Assembly: GCF_001544275.1 (NCBI RefSeq) | Contig: NZ_BCQE01000012.1 | Location: forward strand, 86,388 to 150,387 | DNA from: Enterococcus gallinarum NBRC 100675 | GTDB lineage: Bacteria > Bacillota > Bacilli > Lactobacillales > Enterococcaceae | Reading direction: 5' to 3' | DNA: 64,000 bases | Shown: positions 49,438 to 57,066 of the stretch, piece after piece | Layout: each line of letters opens with the position of its first letter | Position numbering within the stretch: position 1 is the stretch's first letter | The notes under the pieces: model-generated | Database searches by the model: none | What the model saw: only the letters and a program-made list of their open reading frames with translations | What the model was told of the DNA's origin: nothing | Program-made: the position numbers and the translations under genes

Positions 49438-49452
49438 TTAGAATTATTATTT
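49438..49452. promoter_or_regulatory. Candidate PerR box of ahpCF
   Basis: TTAGAAT-T-ATTATTT matches 11 of 14 positions of the TTATAAT-N-ATTATAA PerR consensus and sits about 15 nt before the ahpC start. AT-rich sequence makes chance matches possible. Confidence 0.45.
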
Positions 49453-49470
49453 GAGAATAATCTCTCTTAA

Positions 49471-49499
49471 TTATTAGTCTAAAGCCAGTGGAATTGCAA
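49471..49499 (-). promoter_or_regulatory. Predicted promoter of ahpCF
   Basis: TTGCAA, 17 nt, TAATAA on the minus strand, about 50 nt before ahpC. Confidence 0.55.
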
Positions 49500-49669
49500 T
49501 AGTCTCTTTGCATTTTTTTAAACAAAATGAATTTCTCCTCATAAATGAGCGTTTCACTTTCATTTTAAAATGATTTCTGGGAAAATAAATAGATTCACTT
49601 TTCTAACAATTATATCCTCAAGGTTACTCATTCTCATTTACGAGGATATTTTCTCAATAACTTTAAGTC

Positions 49670-49710
49670 ACTTTTCACTTTGTCAAATTCATCAAAGTGA
49701 AAAGTTTTTA
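49670..49710 (+). terminator. Orphan + strand terminator-like hairpin
   Basis: ACTTTTCACTTTG pairs perfectly with CAAAGTGAAAAGT over a 10-nt loop and is followed by TTTT-A-TTT on the + strand. No + strand gene precedes it within several kilobases. Confidence 0.65.
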
Positions 49711-49729
49711 TTTGTCCAAAACGATAAGA

Positions 49730-49787
49730 AAAACACCTGAAGGACTCCTCTTCTGCTCTAGCAGAACCTCGGATCTTTCAGATGTTT
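49730..49787 (-). terminator. Terminator of the PadR/HAAS operon
   Basis: AAACATCTGAA pairs with TTCAGGTGTTT (one G-U) around an inner TTCTGC/GCAGAA stem, followed by TTTTT on the minus strand. Confidence 0.8.
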
Positions 49788-49812
49788 ATCAAAAACTATT
49801 TCAAGAAATTCC

Positions 49813-50778
49813 TTAGCGCTTATTTTTCTGATGAGGCAAAAAGAAATCTTGAAAAACCCCACCCAAGATGAAGATCACCCATGAATAGGCCCAGCTTCCT
49901 GTTGAAAATGACCAGAGGAAGTAAACTACCACGATCACTGGCCAATAAACCGTATTAAAAAAGCGAACTTTTCCTGCGGATTCTCCATAAATGTGATGCG
50001 CTGCCCGTGGTCCGGGTTCATCTTCATTAGAAATAAAGTAAACGCCATCGGCCATTTTGGCAAATCCTGTGCGGATGATACTGACATAGACGATAAAGAA
50101 TACTCCTAATGCAACTGCCGCAAAAAACAGTCCTAAAGCTAAACCACTGGGAATGTAAAGAATAGCTTCCATCAAGAAAAAGGGTGTCACCGACAGAATA
50201 CATGCAGAAATCCCTAGCACCAGACCAAATCGAAAACTCTTTTCATAATCTTCCAATTGCTTCCGCGCCTCTTGTTTTACTTCTTGATCAAATGGACGAT
50301 CGTTTAATTTTCGTTTTGATGCAGAATAGTTCAAGCCGGAGGTAATAATAAAGCCCACGCCCAATGCAACAAACATGAACATGACTAATAGTCCTAAGCC
50401 ACTATTGATTTCATTGGCAAAAAAGAGAAATATTCCAAGAGAAGCGATACATAACGCAATACCTAAAGAAAGTGAGAAGGCAAAACGGCGAATCTTCCCC
50501 CAAAAATCAAAGGCTTCATCGATTGTAATAGCATCTAACCAAGCTTCTTCTGCAGTATCTTCTGACTGCGCTACTTGCAGTTCTTGAAGCAACTCATCAA
50601 TTGATCCAAATTCACTGATCACAGCCCCGATTGCTTCATGCTCGCTCTTTCCTTGTTCAATCAATTCATGGTAATGGTCTTCCATGATCGCAGCCAAATC
50701 CTCTTTGGCTTTCTTTGTTTCTGGCGTGGTGGGTACATTCAAAAACAAACTATCTAAATAATCCCGGATGGTTTTCAT
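49813..50778 (-). CDS. HAAS-domain (DUF1700-like) membrane protein
   Basis: The 321-residue protein has an N-terminal helical HAAS-type domain (about residues 1-72, including YHELIEQGKSEHEAIGAVISEFGSID). Six or so membrane segments follow in pairs (about 95-150, 185-245 and 275-315). Such proteins are almost always encoded directly after a PadR regulator, as here with a 4-nt overlap, and are thought to act as membrane partners in envelope stress control. The precise function is unknown. Confidence 0.88.
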   Translation of the reverse strand: MKTIRDYLDSLFLNVPTTPETKKAKEDLAAIMEDHYHELIEQGKSEHEAIGAVISEFGSIDELLQELQVAQSEDTAEEAWLDAITIDEAFDFWGKIRRFAFSLSLGIALCIASLGIFLFFANEINSGLGLLVMFMFVALGVGFIITSGLNYSASKRKLNDRPFDQEVKQEARKQLEDYEKSFRFGLVLGISACILSVTPFFLMEAILYIPSGLALGLFFAAVALGVFFIVYVSIIRTGFAKMADGVYFISNEDEPGPRAAHHIYGESAGKVRFFNTVYWPVIVVVYFLWSFSTGSWAYSWVIFILGGVFQDFFLPHQKNKR

Positions 50779-51107
50779 TTTGCTCCTCCTTGTAAAAAGC
50801 GCTCAACAACAATTTTTGTTTGCTGCCACTCTTGTTTTTTTACTTCTAAAAATTCTCTTCCTGCCTCACTGATTTGATAATAGGTGCGTTTCTTTCCATG
50901 AGTCACTTCTCCAGGATACGAGCGGATCAATCCCTGTTTTTCCAAACGTGTGAATGCAGAATACAATGTTGTTTCCTTAATGATATAGAGCGAATCTGTT
51001 TTTTCACGTATCTGTTTTGAAATGTCGTATCCATAGGAATCATCTTTGGAAAGAATCGATAAGATGATTGCATCATTGTATCCCCGAATTCCATCGCTGG
51101 ATATCAC
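50775..51107 (-). CDS. PadR-family transcriptional regulator
   Basis: This 110-residue winged-helix repressor has the PadR core GYDISKQIREKTDSLYIIKETTLYSAFTRLEKQGLI and the wing GEVTHGKKRTYYQISEAGREFL. The start codon is GTG, 5 nt after GGAGGGG. It is co-transcribed with the HAAS-domain membrane protein. A perfect long palindrome spans its promoter, so autorepression is very likely. Confidence 0.93.
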   Translation of the reverse strand: MISSDGIRGYNDAIILSILSKDDSYGYDISKQIREKTDSLYIIKETTLYSAFTRLEKQGLIRSYPGEVTHGKKRTYYQISEAGREFLEVKKQEWQQTKIVVERFLQGGAK

Positions 51108-51127
51108 TCGATCCCCTCCTTAAAATT

Positions 51128-51176
51128 ACTTTACCTGTCGTAATAATTATAAATCAATTACTACGACAGGTAAAGT
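51128..51176. promoter_or_regulatory. PadR operator and promoter
   Basis: A perfect 15-bp inverted repeat (ACTTTACCTGTCGTA, arms 51128-51142 and 51162-51176) has a 19-nt gap. The minus-strand promoter TTTACC, 17 nt, TATAAT lies inside it (-10 at 51146-51151, -35 at 51169-51174). One arm covers the -35 and the other the start region. Confidence 0.82.
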
Positions 51177-51199
51177 AAATCTGTGATTCTTTTTTTAAA

Positions 51200-51769
51200 T
51201 CAGTCTTGAGACCGAGAAACACCCGCTAACGGTTGAACATCAATTACCGGTAAAAACACTTCATCAAATTTTATGAAACTCCCACCTTCTGTTAAAATTT
51301 TGATCTGCTGTCCTTCTCGAAGCTGCCAACTGTCGCTGCTTTCGAAATAATACAGACCAAAATCTGATGAATAACGTGATTCCGCGTTTTTCTTCGTCTG
51401 AAAACATGCATACCCATCCTCATAGACTTTCATGACCGTCCCTTCGACCCATTCCTTTTGAGGCGGGAAGAAAATCATCTTTACGCAGATTATCCAAAGC
51501 GCAAGTAAACCCGCACCGACCAAATAGTTTTTGTGCCCCGGTTTGGAGGGCCAATAATAGGAAATGAAAACCAGCAACAAAATAGCTAATCCGCTGCCCA
51601 TTAAGACTGTCCCCCACTTTGGCGCGAGCCCCACCTCTGTTTGTAATGTAATGTTTTCTGCCAAAGTCAATAGCTCAAAGTCTGCGATCGGGATCAGGTT
51701 TACCCGAAGAAATAATCCCCCTATTAACAGTACTAAACCTACGGCAGCCGCCAGCAAATATTTGTGCAT
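51200..51769 (-). CDS. Membrane protein of unknown function
   Basis: The 189-residue protein has three membrane segments (about residues 4-22, 54-72 and 84-100) and a C-terminal soluble domain of about 85 residues with beta-rich character (EWVEGTVMKVYEDGYACFQTKK, then LREGQQIKILTEGG). I do not recognise a family. The ribosome site is AAGGAG 11 nt before ATG. It lies between the PadR promoter and the siderophore operon terminator and appears to be an independent unit. Confidence 0.72.
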   Translation of the reverse strand: MHKYLLAAAVGLVLLIGGLFLRVNLIPIADFELLTLAENITLQTEVGLAPKWGTVLMGSGLAILLLVFISYYWPSKPGHKNYLVGAGLLALWIICVKMIFFPPQKEWVEGTVMKVYEDGYACFQTKKNAESRYSSDFGLYYFESSDSWQLREGQQIKILTEGGSFIKFDEVFLPVIDVQPLAGVSRSQD

Positions 51770-51853
51770 TTCGGAATCCGCTCCTTCCCTTTGAACCTAG
51801 CATACCTGAAAAAAACTAAATTTGGTTTAAATTGAATAAATTGTTTTCAATAC

Positions 51854-51889
51854 AAAAACAGTTGCGAACATCCAACATTCGCAACTGTT
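51854..51889 (-). terminator. Terminator of the siderophore transporter operon
   Basis: A perfect 12-bp stem, AACAGTTGCGAA with its complement, is followed by TTTTT on the minus strand, 36 nt after the last gene. Confidence 0.93.
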
Positions 51890-51924
51890 TCTCATTTAAG
51901 CCATCCTTATCCGATAACAAGCCT

Positions 51925-52881
51925 TTAATCTTTTGCAGCAGCCGGTTCAACATCAGACAACATAATGTCCAATGATTCGATCCCAGATCCTGCTAAATAC
52001 CAAACTTGCGGATTTAATTCGATCACTTTCCCGTTTTTTCCAGCAGTTGTTTGCTGAACCAATTCATTTTCAGTCAACGTACTCTGGCTTGTATCCCCAC
52101 CGATTGCTTTTGTACGATCAATAACAAAAATAATATCGGGATTTTTTTCCAGTAAATATTCATAAGAAATATTCTGCCCATGAGTCGATGCTTCTAATGT
52201 ATCATCGACTGGCGTAAACCCAAATGTGTCATAAACAATGCTGTATCTTGATCCCAAACCAAAGGCAGAAAGACTACCTTCATTCATCATGACAACTAAT
52301 GCTTTTTCCTTGCTAGCTTCTGCAGTTTCAGAAAGATTCGCGATTCTTGTTTGCAGAGCAGTCAACTGTTTCTTGGCTTCCTCTTCTTTTCCGAAGATTT
52401 GGGCAATAGTTTGAATGTTGTTATCGATCGATGACCAAGTGTTTTTGTTGTCTACACTTAGAAAAATCGTTGGTGCAATTGCTTCCAGATCTTTTTGAAA
52501 GTCTCTTTGGCGGCCAGAGATAATGATCAAATCAGGTTGGATCTGATTGATTTTTTCTAAGTCAGGTTCTTTGATACCACCTGCAGAATCAACCGCAGCA
52601 TAACTCTTTAAATAGTCAGGCATATTGCTCGTAGCAGCTCCTACAACACGATCTCCTACGCCTAAAGCATCCATTGTATCAAGTGCACTGTTATCGAAAA
52701 CAACGACTTTTTTTGGTGAAAATGGCACAGTCACTTTGCCATTACTATCTGTCACTTCGATTTCGGCAGGCGCCGCTGCAGCCGTTGAGGCACTTGTTGA
52801 CTCTCCTTTTTCTTGCGAGCCGCATCCTGCTAACCCCGTGATCATTACCAATACAGCCAAACTAAATACTATTTTTTTCAT
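51925..52881 (-). CDS. Ferric siderophore ABC transporter, substrate-binding lipoprotein
   Basis: This 318-residue lipoprotein has the signal peptide MKKIVFSLAVLVMITGLAGC, with lipobox Cys20, and a Ser/Ala-rich linker. A helical-backbone (FecB/BtuF-type) binding domain follows, with KKVVVFDNSALDTMDALGVGDRVVG and the C-terminal VWYLAGSGIESLDIML. The closest known type is YclQ/FatB/CeuE, which binds catecholate siderophores such as petrobactin. It is last in an operon of two permeases, ATPase and receptor, in the order of Bacillus yclNOPQ. Confidence 0.93.
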   Translation of the reverse strand: MKKIVFSLAVLVMITGLAGCGSQEKGESTSASTAAAAPAEIEVTDSNGKVTVPFSPKKVVVFDNSALDTMDALGVGDRVVGAATSNMPDYLKSYAAVDSAGGIKEPDLEKINQIQPDLIIISGRQRDFQKDLEAIAPTIFLSVDNKNTWSSIDNNIQTIAQIFGKEEEAKKQLTALQTRIANLSETAEASKEKALVVMMNEGSLSAFGLGSRYSIVYDTFGFTPVDDTLEASTHGQNISYEYLLEKNPDIIFVIDRTKAIGGDTSQSTLTENELVQQTTAGKNGKVIELNPQVWYLAGSGIESLDIMLSDVEPAAAKD

Positions 52882-52900
52882 ATACTCCTCCTATGGTCTC

Positions 52901-53659
52901 TTAATTAAAATAATAACAAAAGCGCTGTCCATCCACTTCGACTATCTTAACTTCTAAGTCATAAAGTTCTTTTAAAACAGGCTCTTGGATCACTTCTGCA
53001 ACTGTGCCTGTTTTGAACAGACTTCCTTCTTTCATCGCTACGATATGGTCTGCATATCTGGCAGCAAAGTTGATGTCATCCAATACGATCAATACGGTTT
53101 TCCCATGATCTTTGACTAATTTCTCCAATAAGTGCATCAACTGATTGGCATGTTTCAAATCCAAATTATTCAGCGGTTCATCCAAAAGGATATACTCGGT
53201 ATCTTGGGCAAGAATCATCGCCAAATAGACCCGTTGAAGCTGCCCACCAGATAATGCATGGATCGAGCATTGCCGAAATGATTCTAAAGATAAAAGTGTT
53301 AATGATTCTGAAATGATTTGTTCATCTTCTGGCGTTGATCGTCCCCGATTATAGGGAAACCGACCAAAAGACACCAGTTCTTCTACGGTCATATCAACCG
53401 TAAAACCGTTACTCTGTTGCAAAAAAGCGAGATTCTTAGCTAATTCTTTCGAACGCCATTGTCGAATCTCCTTTTCTTTGAAATAAACTTCTCCAGTAGT
53501 CTGCTCCAACATGCGGCTGATAATCGAAAGCAATGTACTTTTTCCGGCACCATTTGGACCAATAAAGGCAATCAATTGATTTTCCGGCAACTGCAAGGAC
53601 AAATCAGTCAACACGCGCTTGTCTTGATAACTCTTTTCGATTCCTTTTGTTTCAATCAT
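52901..53659 (-). CDS. Ferric siderophore ABC transporter, ATPase
   Basis: The 252-residue FecE/FhuC-type ATPase has Walker A GPNGAGKST near residue 36, signature LSGGQLQR near 137 and Walker B EYILLDEPLNNLDLKH. The switch region is VLDDINFAARYADHI, with Asp where many members have His. ATG 53659 follows AAGGAAAGG and overlaps the permease stop by 4 nt. It powers iron-siderophore uptake. Confidence 0.94.
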   Translation of the reverse strand: MIETKGIEKSYQDKRVLTDLSLQLPENQLIAFIGPNGAGKSTLLSIISRMLEQTTGEVYFKEKEIRQWRSKELAKNLAFLQQSNGFTVDMTVEELVSFGRFPYNRGRSTPEDEQIISESLTLLSLESFRQCSIHALSGGQLQRVYLAMILAQDTEYILLDEPLNNLDLKHANQLMHLLEKLVKDHGKTVLIVLDDINFAARYADHIVAMKEGSLFKTGTVAEVIQEPVLKELYDLEVKIVEVDGQRFCYYFN

Positions 53660-54606
53660 TGTCCTTTCCTTTCTTTGACTAGTTTTCCTAAAAAGAAGAT
53701 TCCGCCTAAAAATTGAATCACTGTATTGATCGTTGTGTTCCATTGAAAGACTTGCTCAACAAAAAATTGGCCGCCGACTAGTAATAAAAACCCTAAAAGT
53801 GCTGATCCAACAAACAATGTGCCATGTTTATATGTTGGAAATAACTGATAGGCAATCGTTGCCACGACAAATCCTAAAAAGACGGATGGTCCTACTAAAG
53901 CAGTAGCAGTCCCCGATAATAAAGACAGCAAGAAAAGACAACTCTTCTGGATCATTGAAACCGATAGGCCTAAACTTTTTGCATTTCGAACACCCAAGAC
54001 CATAACATTCAATTCTGGAATCAATAGCGATAATCCAATCAGCCCAATTAAAATAATTCCAGCAGCCAGTAATAAATGCTGACTATTGACATTGCTAAAA
54101 CTTGCAAATAGACGCCCTTGCAACAAATCATATTCATTGGGATCCATGATGACTTGAAGAAATGAACTGATACTAGTGAACATAGTACCGCTGATCATTC
54201 CCGCCATCAGTAATAGAAACAATTGATTATTGGCTTTTTTATAAAAGGTCTGAATGATGACACTGCTTAATGTCCCGGTAGCTAAAATCGAAAACAAAAA
54301 AACGAAAGGTGTTTCCTGACTCAACATGCGGATTCCTCCTAAGAAGAAAAATAGTATCGTCTGGATCAGCACATATAATTGATCCAATCCTAAGATACCG
54401 GGAGTCAGATACCGATTTTGTGTCAGTGTTTGTAAAGTGATCGTGCTAAACGAGACAGCTATTGCTACTAAGCCAAAGGCTACTATTCGCTTTCCCCGTA
54501 ATTGCAGTGCGAAGGACCAATTGCCATATGTATTGTAGGTAAGGTATGCGCCAACAGCTATCCCGATGAGTATGAACAAGAACATATAACGCCGGATAAT
54601 TCTCAT
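53656..54606 (-). CDS. Ferric siderophore ABC transporter, permease 2
   Basis: This 316-residue FecCD-family permease has about nine membrane segments. It includes the LTQNRYLTPGILGLDQLYVLIQ and GPSVFLGFVVATIAYQLFP segments that contact the ATPase. It corresponds to YclO in the Bacillus order. It overlaps its neighbours by 4 nt on both sides. Confidence 0.94.
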   Translation of the reverse strand: MRIIRRYMFLFILIGIAVGAYLTYNTYGNWSFALQLRGKRIVAFGLVAIAVSFSTITLQTLTQNRYLTPGILGLDQLYVLIQTILFFFLGGIRMLSQETPFVFLFSILATGTLSSVIIQTFYKKANNQLFLLLMAGMISGTMFTSISSFLQVIMDPNEYDLLQGRLFASFSNVNSQHLLLAAGIILIGLIGLSLLIPELNVMVLGVRNAKSLGLSVSMIQKSCLFLLSLLSGTATALVGPSVFLGFVVATIAYQLFPTYKHGTLFVGSALLGFLLLVGGQFFVEQVFQWNTTINTVIQFLGGIFFLGKLVKERKGQ

Positions 54607-55550
54607 ACCATTTTTCTCCTCATCAATAAGACTAGAAAGCTAATACCGCCAATCGTTCCTGCTACAACGCTGACCGGCAATTCATATGGGGCTATTAAAA
54701 TCCTTGCTAGCAAATCACACAAGAGCAAAAAGGCACTGCCGGAAAAACTGATCAGAAAAAGGTTGTTTCGAACATGGTCTCCTGCAAATAAAGCAACAAT
54801 ATTAGGGATGATCACACCAAGGAATGGAACACTGCCTACTAAAAGCAAGACCACACTACTGGCAAAAGCAACCAGTGCAAATACGAGCAAGCGTAAAACG
54901 TGGTAGTTGATGCCAAGATTTTTTGCAGCTGTCTCTCCTAACCCGGCAATCGTTATTTCATAAGCAAGGAAATACAAAAGAGCAAAAACTGGTAGTGTCA
55001 GATAAATCAATTCATAATTGCCCTCGATCACGGTAGCAAAGTTCCCCTGTAACCAGGAAGAAACATTTTGCACAAGTTGAAAGCGGTACGCAAGAAAGGA
55101 ACTGACTGCGCCAATCACATTCCCGAACATCACACCCGTTAAAGGCAAAACCATCGGATCTTTCTTAGGGATCAAGCGACTTAGCCATAAAAATAGCAAA
55201 ACCCCCGCATAAGAAAATAAGAAAGCAGCGGTTGTTCGCAGGAGTCCAGATGCATTGGGCAGCCATAACATGACGATCAAGATCCCTAGGCGGGCACTGT
55301 CAGTCAAACCGATCACGTCTGCAGCAACAAATTTATTTTGCATCAGATGCTGAATGATTTTTCCACATAAGCTCATGACAGCCCCTGCAAGCAAGAGACT
55401 AATCGTACGAGGAACGCGTACTTTCAGCAATATCATCCAATGACTCTCTTCTCCTGCCATTAAACCAGCTAGAGACATGTCATGTGCGCCCACAAATAAA
55501 GACCCAGTGATCAACAAGAGAAGCAAAATGGCCAGACTCATTTTTCTCAT
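54603..55550 (-). CDS. Ferric siderophore ABC transporter, permease 1
   Basis: This 315-residue FecCD-family permease is the first gene of the operon and corresponds to YclN. The recognisable segments are RVPRTISLLLAGAVMSLCGKIIQHLMQNKF and GSVPFLGVIIPNIVALFAGDH. The two permeases form the membrane channel as a heterodimer. It starts at ATG 55550, behind GAAAGGG and below a near-perfect Fur box. Confidence 0.94.
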   Translation of the reverse strand: MRKMSLAILLLLLITGSLFVGAHDMSLAGLMAGEESHWMILLKVRVPRTISLLLAGAVMSLCGKIIQHLMQNKFVAADVIGLTDSARLGILIVMLWLPNASGLLRTTAAFLFSYAGVLLFLWLSRLIPKKDPMVLPLTGVMFGNVIGAVSSFLAYRFQLVQNVSSWLQGNFATVIEGNYELIYLTLPVFALLYFLAYEITIAGLGETAAKNLGINYHVLRLLVFALVAFASSVVLLLVGSVPFLGVIIPNIVALFAGDHVRNNLFLISFSGSAFLLLCDLLARILIAPYELPVSVVAGTIGGISFLVLLMRRKMV

Positions 55551-55565
55551 ATACTAACCCTTTCT

Positions 55566-55584
55566 AATGAGAACGATTCTCATT
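55566..55584. promoter_or_regulatory. Fur box of the siderophore transporter operon
   Basis: AATGAGAACGATTCTCATT is a perfect 8-3-8 palindrome in the form of Gram-positive Fur boxes (TGATAAT-N-ATTATCA type). It lies just downstream of the -10, over the expected transcription start, so iron-replete Fur should repress. Confidence 0.88.
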
Positions 55585-55594
55585 CTCTCTAGTT

Positions 55595-55623
55595 AGTTTA
55601 AGCGATTCCGCTTTTAATGACAA
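55595..55623 (-). promoter_or_regulatory. Promoter of the siderophore transporter operon
   Basis: TTGTCA, 17 nt, TAAACT on the minus strand, about 10 nt upstream of the Fur box. Confidence 0.75.
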
Positions 55624-55633
55624 GGCTTTTTGC

Positions 55634-55671
55634 AAAAAAAAAGATAAACCTACTCTTAACGTAGGTTTATC
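55634..55671 (-). terminator. Terminator of the flavoprotein/Mga operon
   Basis: A perfect 11-bp GATAAACCTAC stem with a 7-nt loop is followed by nine T residues on the minus strand. Confidence 0.93.
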
Positions 55672-55701
55672 GAATAAAAAAACTTTTAATATATAACACA
55701 T

Positions 55702-57066
55702 TTAATTCACATGAGATTTCAAGAGACCTTCGATGGCCAATTGATTCAAAAAGTGCAGCGGAAAAGATATCGTTGGATTGAAAAAGTAATCCATCGTAGC
55801 CAATTGATCAAGAGTCATGTAAGATGTGATCAACGTAGAGACCGTATTGATGATCTCCAAACTGCCGCGATCGCTTGTAATGATCTGCCCTCCCATGATT
55901 ACTCGTGTTTCCTTGTCAAATACCAGTTTCAATGTCACTTCAAAATTATTTTCTACTTCGAAAAACGTACGTGCATGGAACGTACGTGTGACAGAATCGA
56001 CGTCAAAGCCATAATAAGGTGCTTCCGTTTCATTGATTCCAGAGCTGCTCACAAAATATCCAAAGAGCTTGCTGACCACTGTGCGCTGCATTTTGGGAAA
56101 AGGGATTTTTTTTGCAGACAAAATATTTGTTGCCGCGACGATACCGGTTCTATACGCATTGGTCACCAGCGGTACATAGAGGGAACTGTCTGAATGATTG
56201 AATGGGATCGAGACTAAGTCGCCGACAGCATAAATGCTTGGATCGGAAGTTTGCAAGAATTCATTGGTGTCGATCGTCCCATCTGGGTTCAACTTCAGAA
56301 AGTCAGCGACCAAGTCAACATTCGGTCTTGGATTGACAGCATAGACAACGATATCCGCTGGCAAAAAAGTGCCATTGGCAAGTTCAATTCCCGCCAGCTC
56401 TCCGTTCGCAGTTTGTTTTGCTGCGACCACGCTGCTGTTCAGATAGATTTGTAAATTTTCTGGAAAACGTTCGATCAAAATCTGAGAAATCTCTTGGTCG
56501 AAGTAGCGGAAAAGCAAAGTATCCATCCGATCAATCAAGAAGACCTCTTTATCCTGTCCACTTAGTGATTCCGCTAATTCAAAACCTATCAGACCGGCAC
56601 CCACAATGGCCACTTTCTTGGCTTCCTGTACTTTGCTTAGAGCTGCTCGAGACTGGGCAATCGTTTTGTACGTGGTAATGTGCTCTTTGACTTCTTCCGT
56701 AAAAGCATTCCGAAAATTACTGGACCCCATAGCTAAAATCAAATAATCATATGAGATCGTGTCTTTTTCAACACAACTAGCCGTTGATGTTTCAAAAGAA
56801 ACGTTTTTTTCTGCCGCTGCAATCTTTACGACGCGGCTATTGAGCATCACATTGATCCCTTCTGACAGTAATTCACTGGCAGTAGCAGTGTGGGAATCTT
56901 CTAGACGCTCAATATATCCCTCTAATACTAAGTTCAAACTGCTAGCGATATAGCCCAATACATTGGATTTTTCAATGATGATCACTTCAATTTTATCATC
57001 CATCTGTTTTAAATGGCGGGCTGCTGCTATACCAGCATGAGAGCCTCCAATAATGACAATCCTCAT
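55702..57066 (-). CDS. NADH oxidase/peroxidase-like flavoprotein lacking the catalytic Cys
   Basis: This 454-residue protein aligns along its whole length with H2O-forming NADH oxidase (Nox) and NADH peroxidase (Npr). FAD-binding GGSHAGIAAA is at residues 7-16 with His10 kept, NAD-binding VGAGLIGFELAES near 153-165, and a second FAD motif IYAVGDLVSI near 270. At position 42 the redox-active Cys of SFLSC is replaced by Ser (GYIAS). No other Cys is nearby. Such a protein cannot use the Cys-sulfenic acid cycle; it might make H2O2 or have another activity. It overlaps the upstream Mga-type regulator by 4 nt. Confidence 0.9.
   Translation of the reverse strand: MRIVIIGGSHAGIAAARHLKQMDDKIEVIIIEKSNVLGYIASSLNLVLEGYIERLEDSHTATASELLSEGINVMLNSRVVKIAAAEKNVSFETSTASCVEKDTISYDYLILAMGSSNFRNAFTEEVKEHITTYKTIAQSRAALSKVQEAKKVAIVGAGLIGFELAESLSGQDKEVFLIDRMDTLLFRYFDQEISQILIERFPENLQIYLNSSVVAAKQTANGELAGIELANGTFLPADIVVYAVNPRPNVDLVADFLKLNPDGTIDTNEFLQTSDPSIYAVGDLVSIPFNHSDSSLYVPLVTNAYRTGIVAATNILSAKKIPFPKMQRTVVSKLFGYFVSSSGINETEAPYYGFDVDSVTRTFHARTFFEVENNFEVTLKLVFDKETRVIMGGQIITSDRGSLEIINTVSTLITSYMTLDQLATMDYFFNPTISFPLHFLNQLAIEGLLKSHVN

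Larger units (their letters stand above)
49500..49812. other. 310-nt interval with two hairpins and no gene
   Basis: No coding frame is credible. It contains a TATCCTC/GAGGATA repeat near 49610-49650, the perfect 13-bp hairpin at 49670-49705, and the terminator of the minus-strand HAAS gene (49730-49787). Confidence 0.6.
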
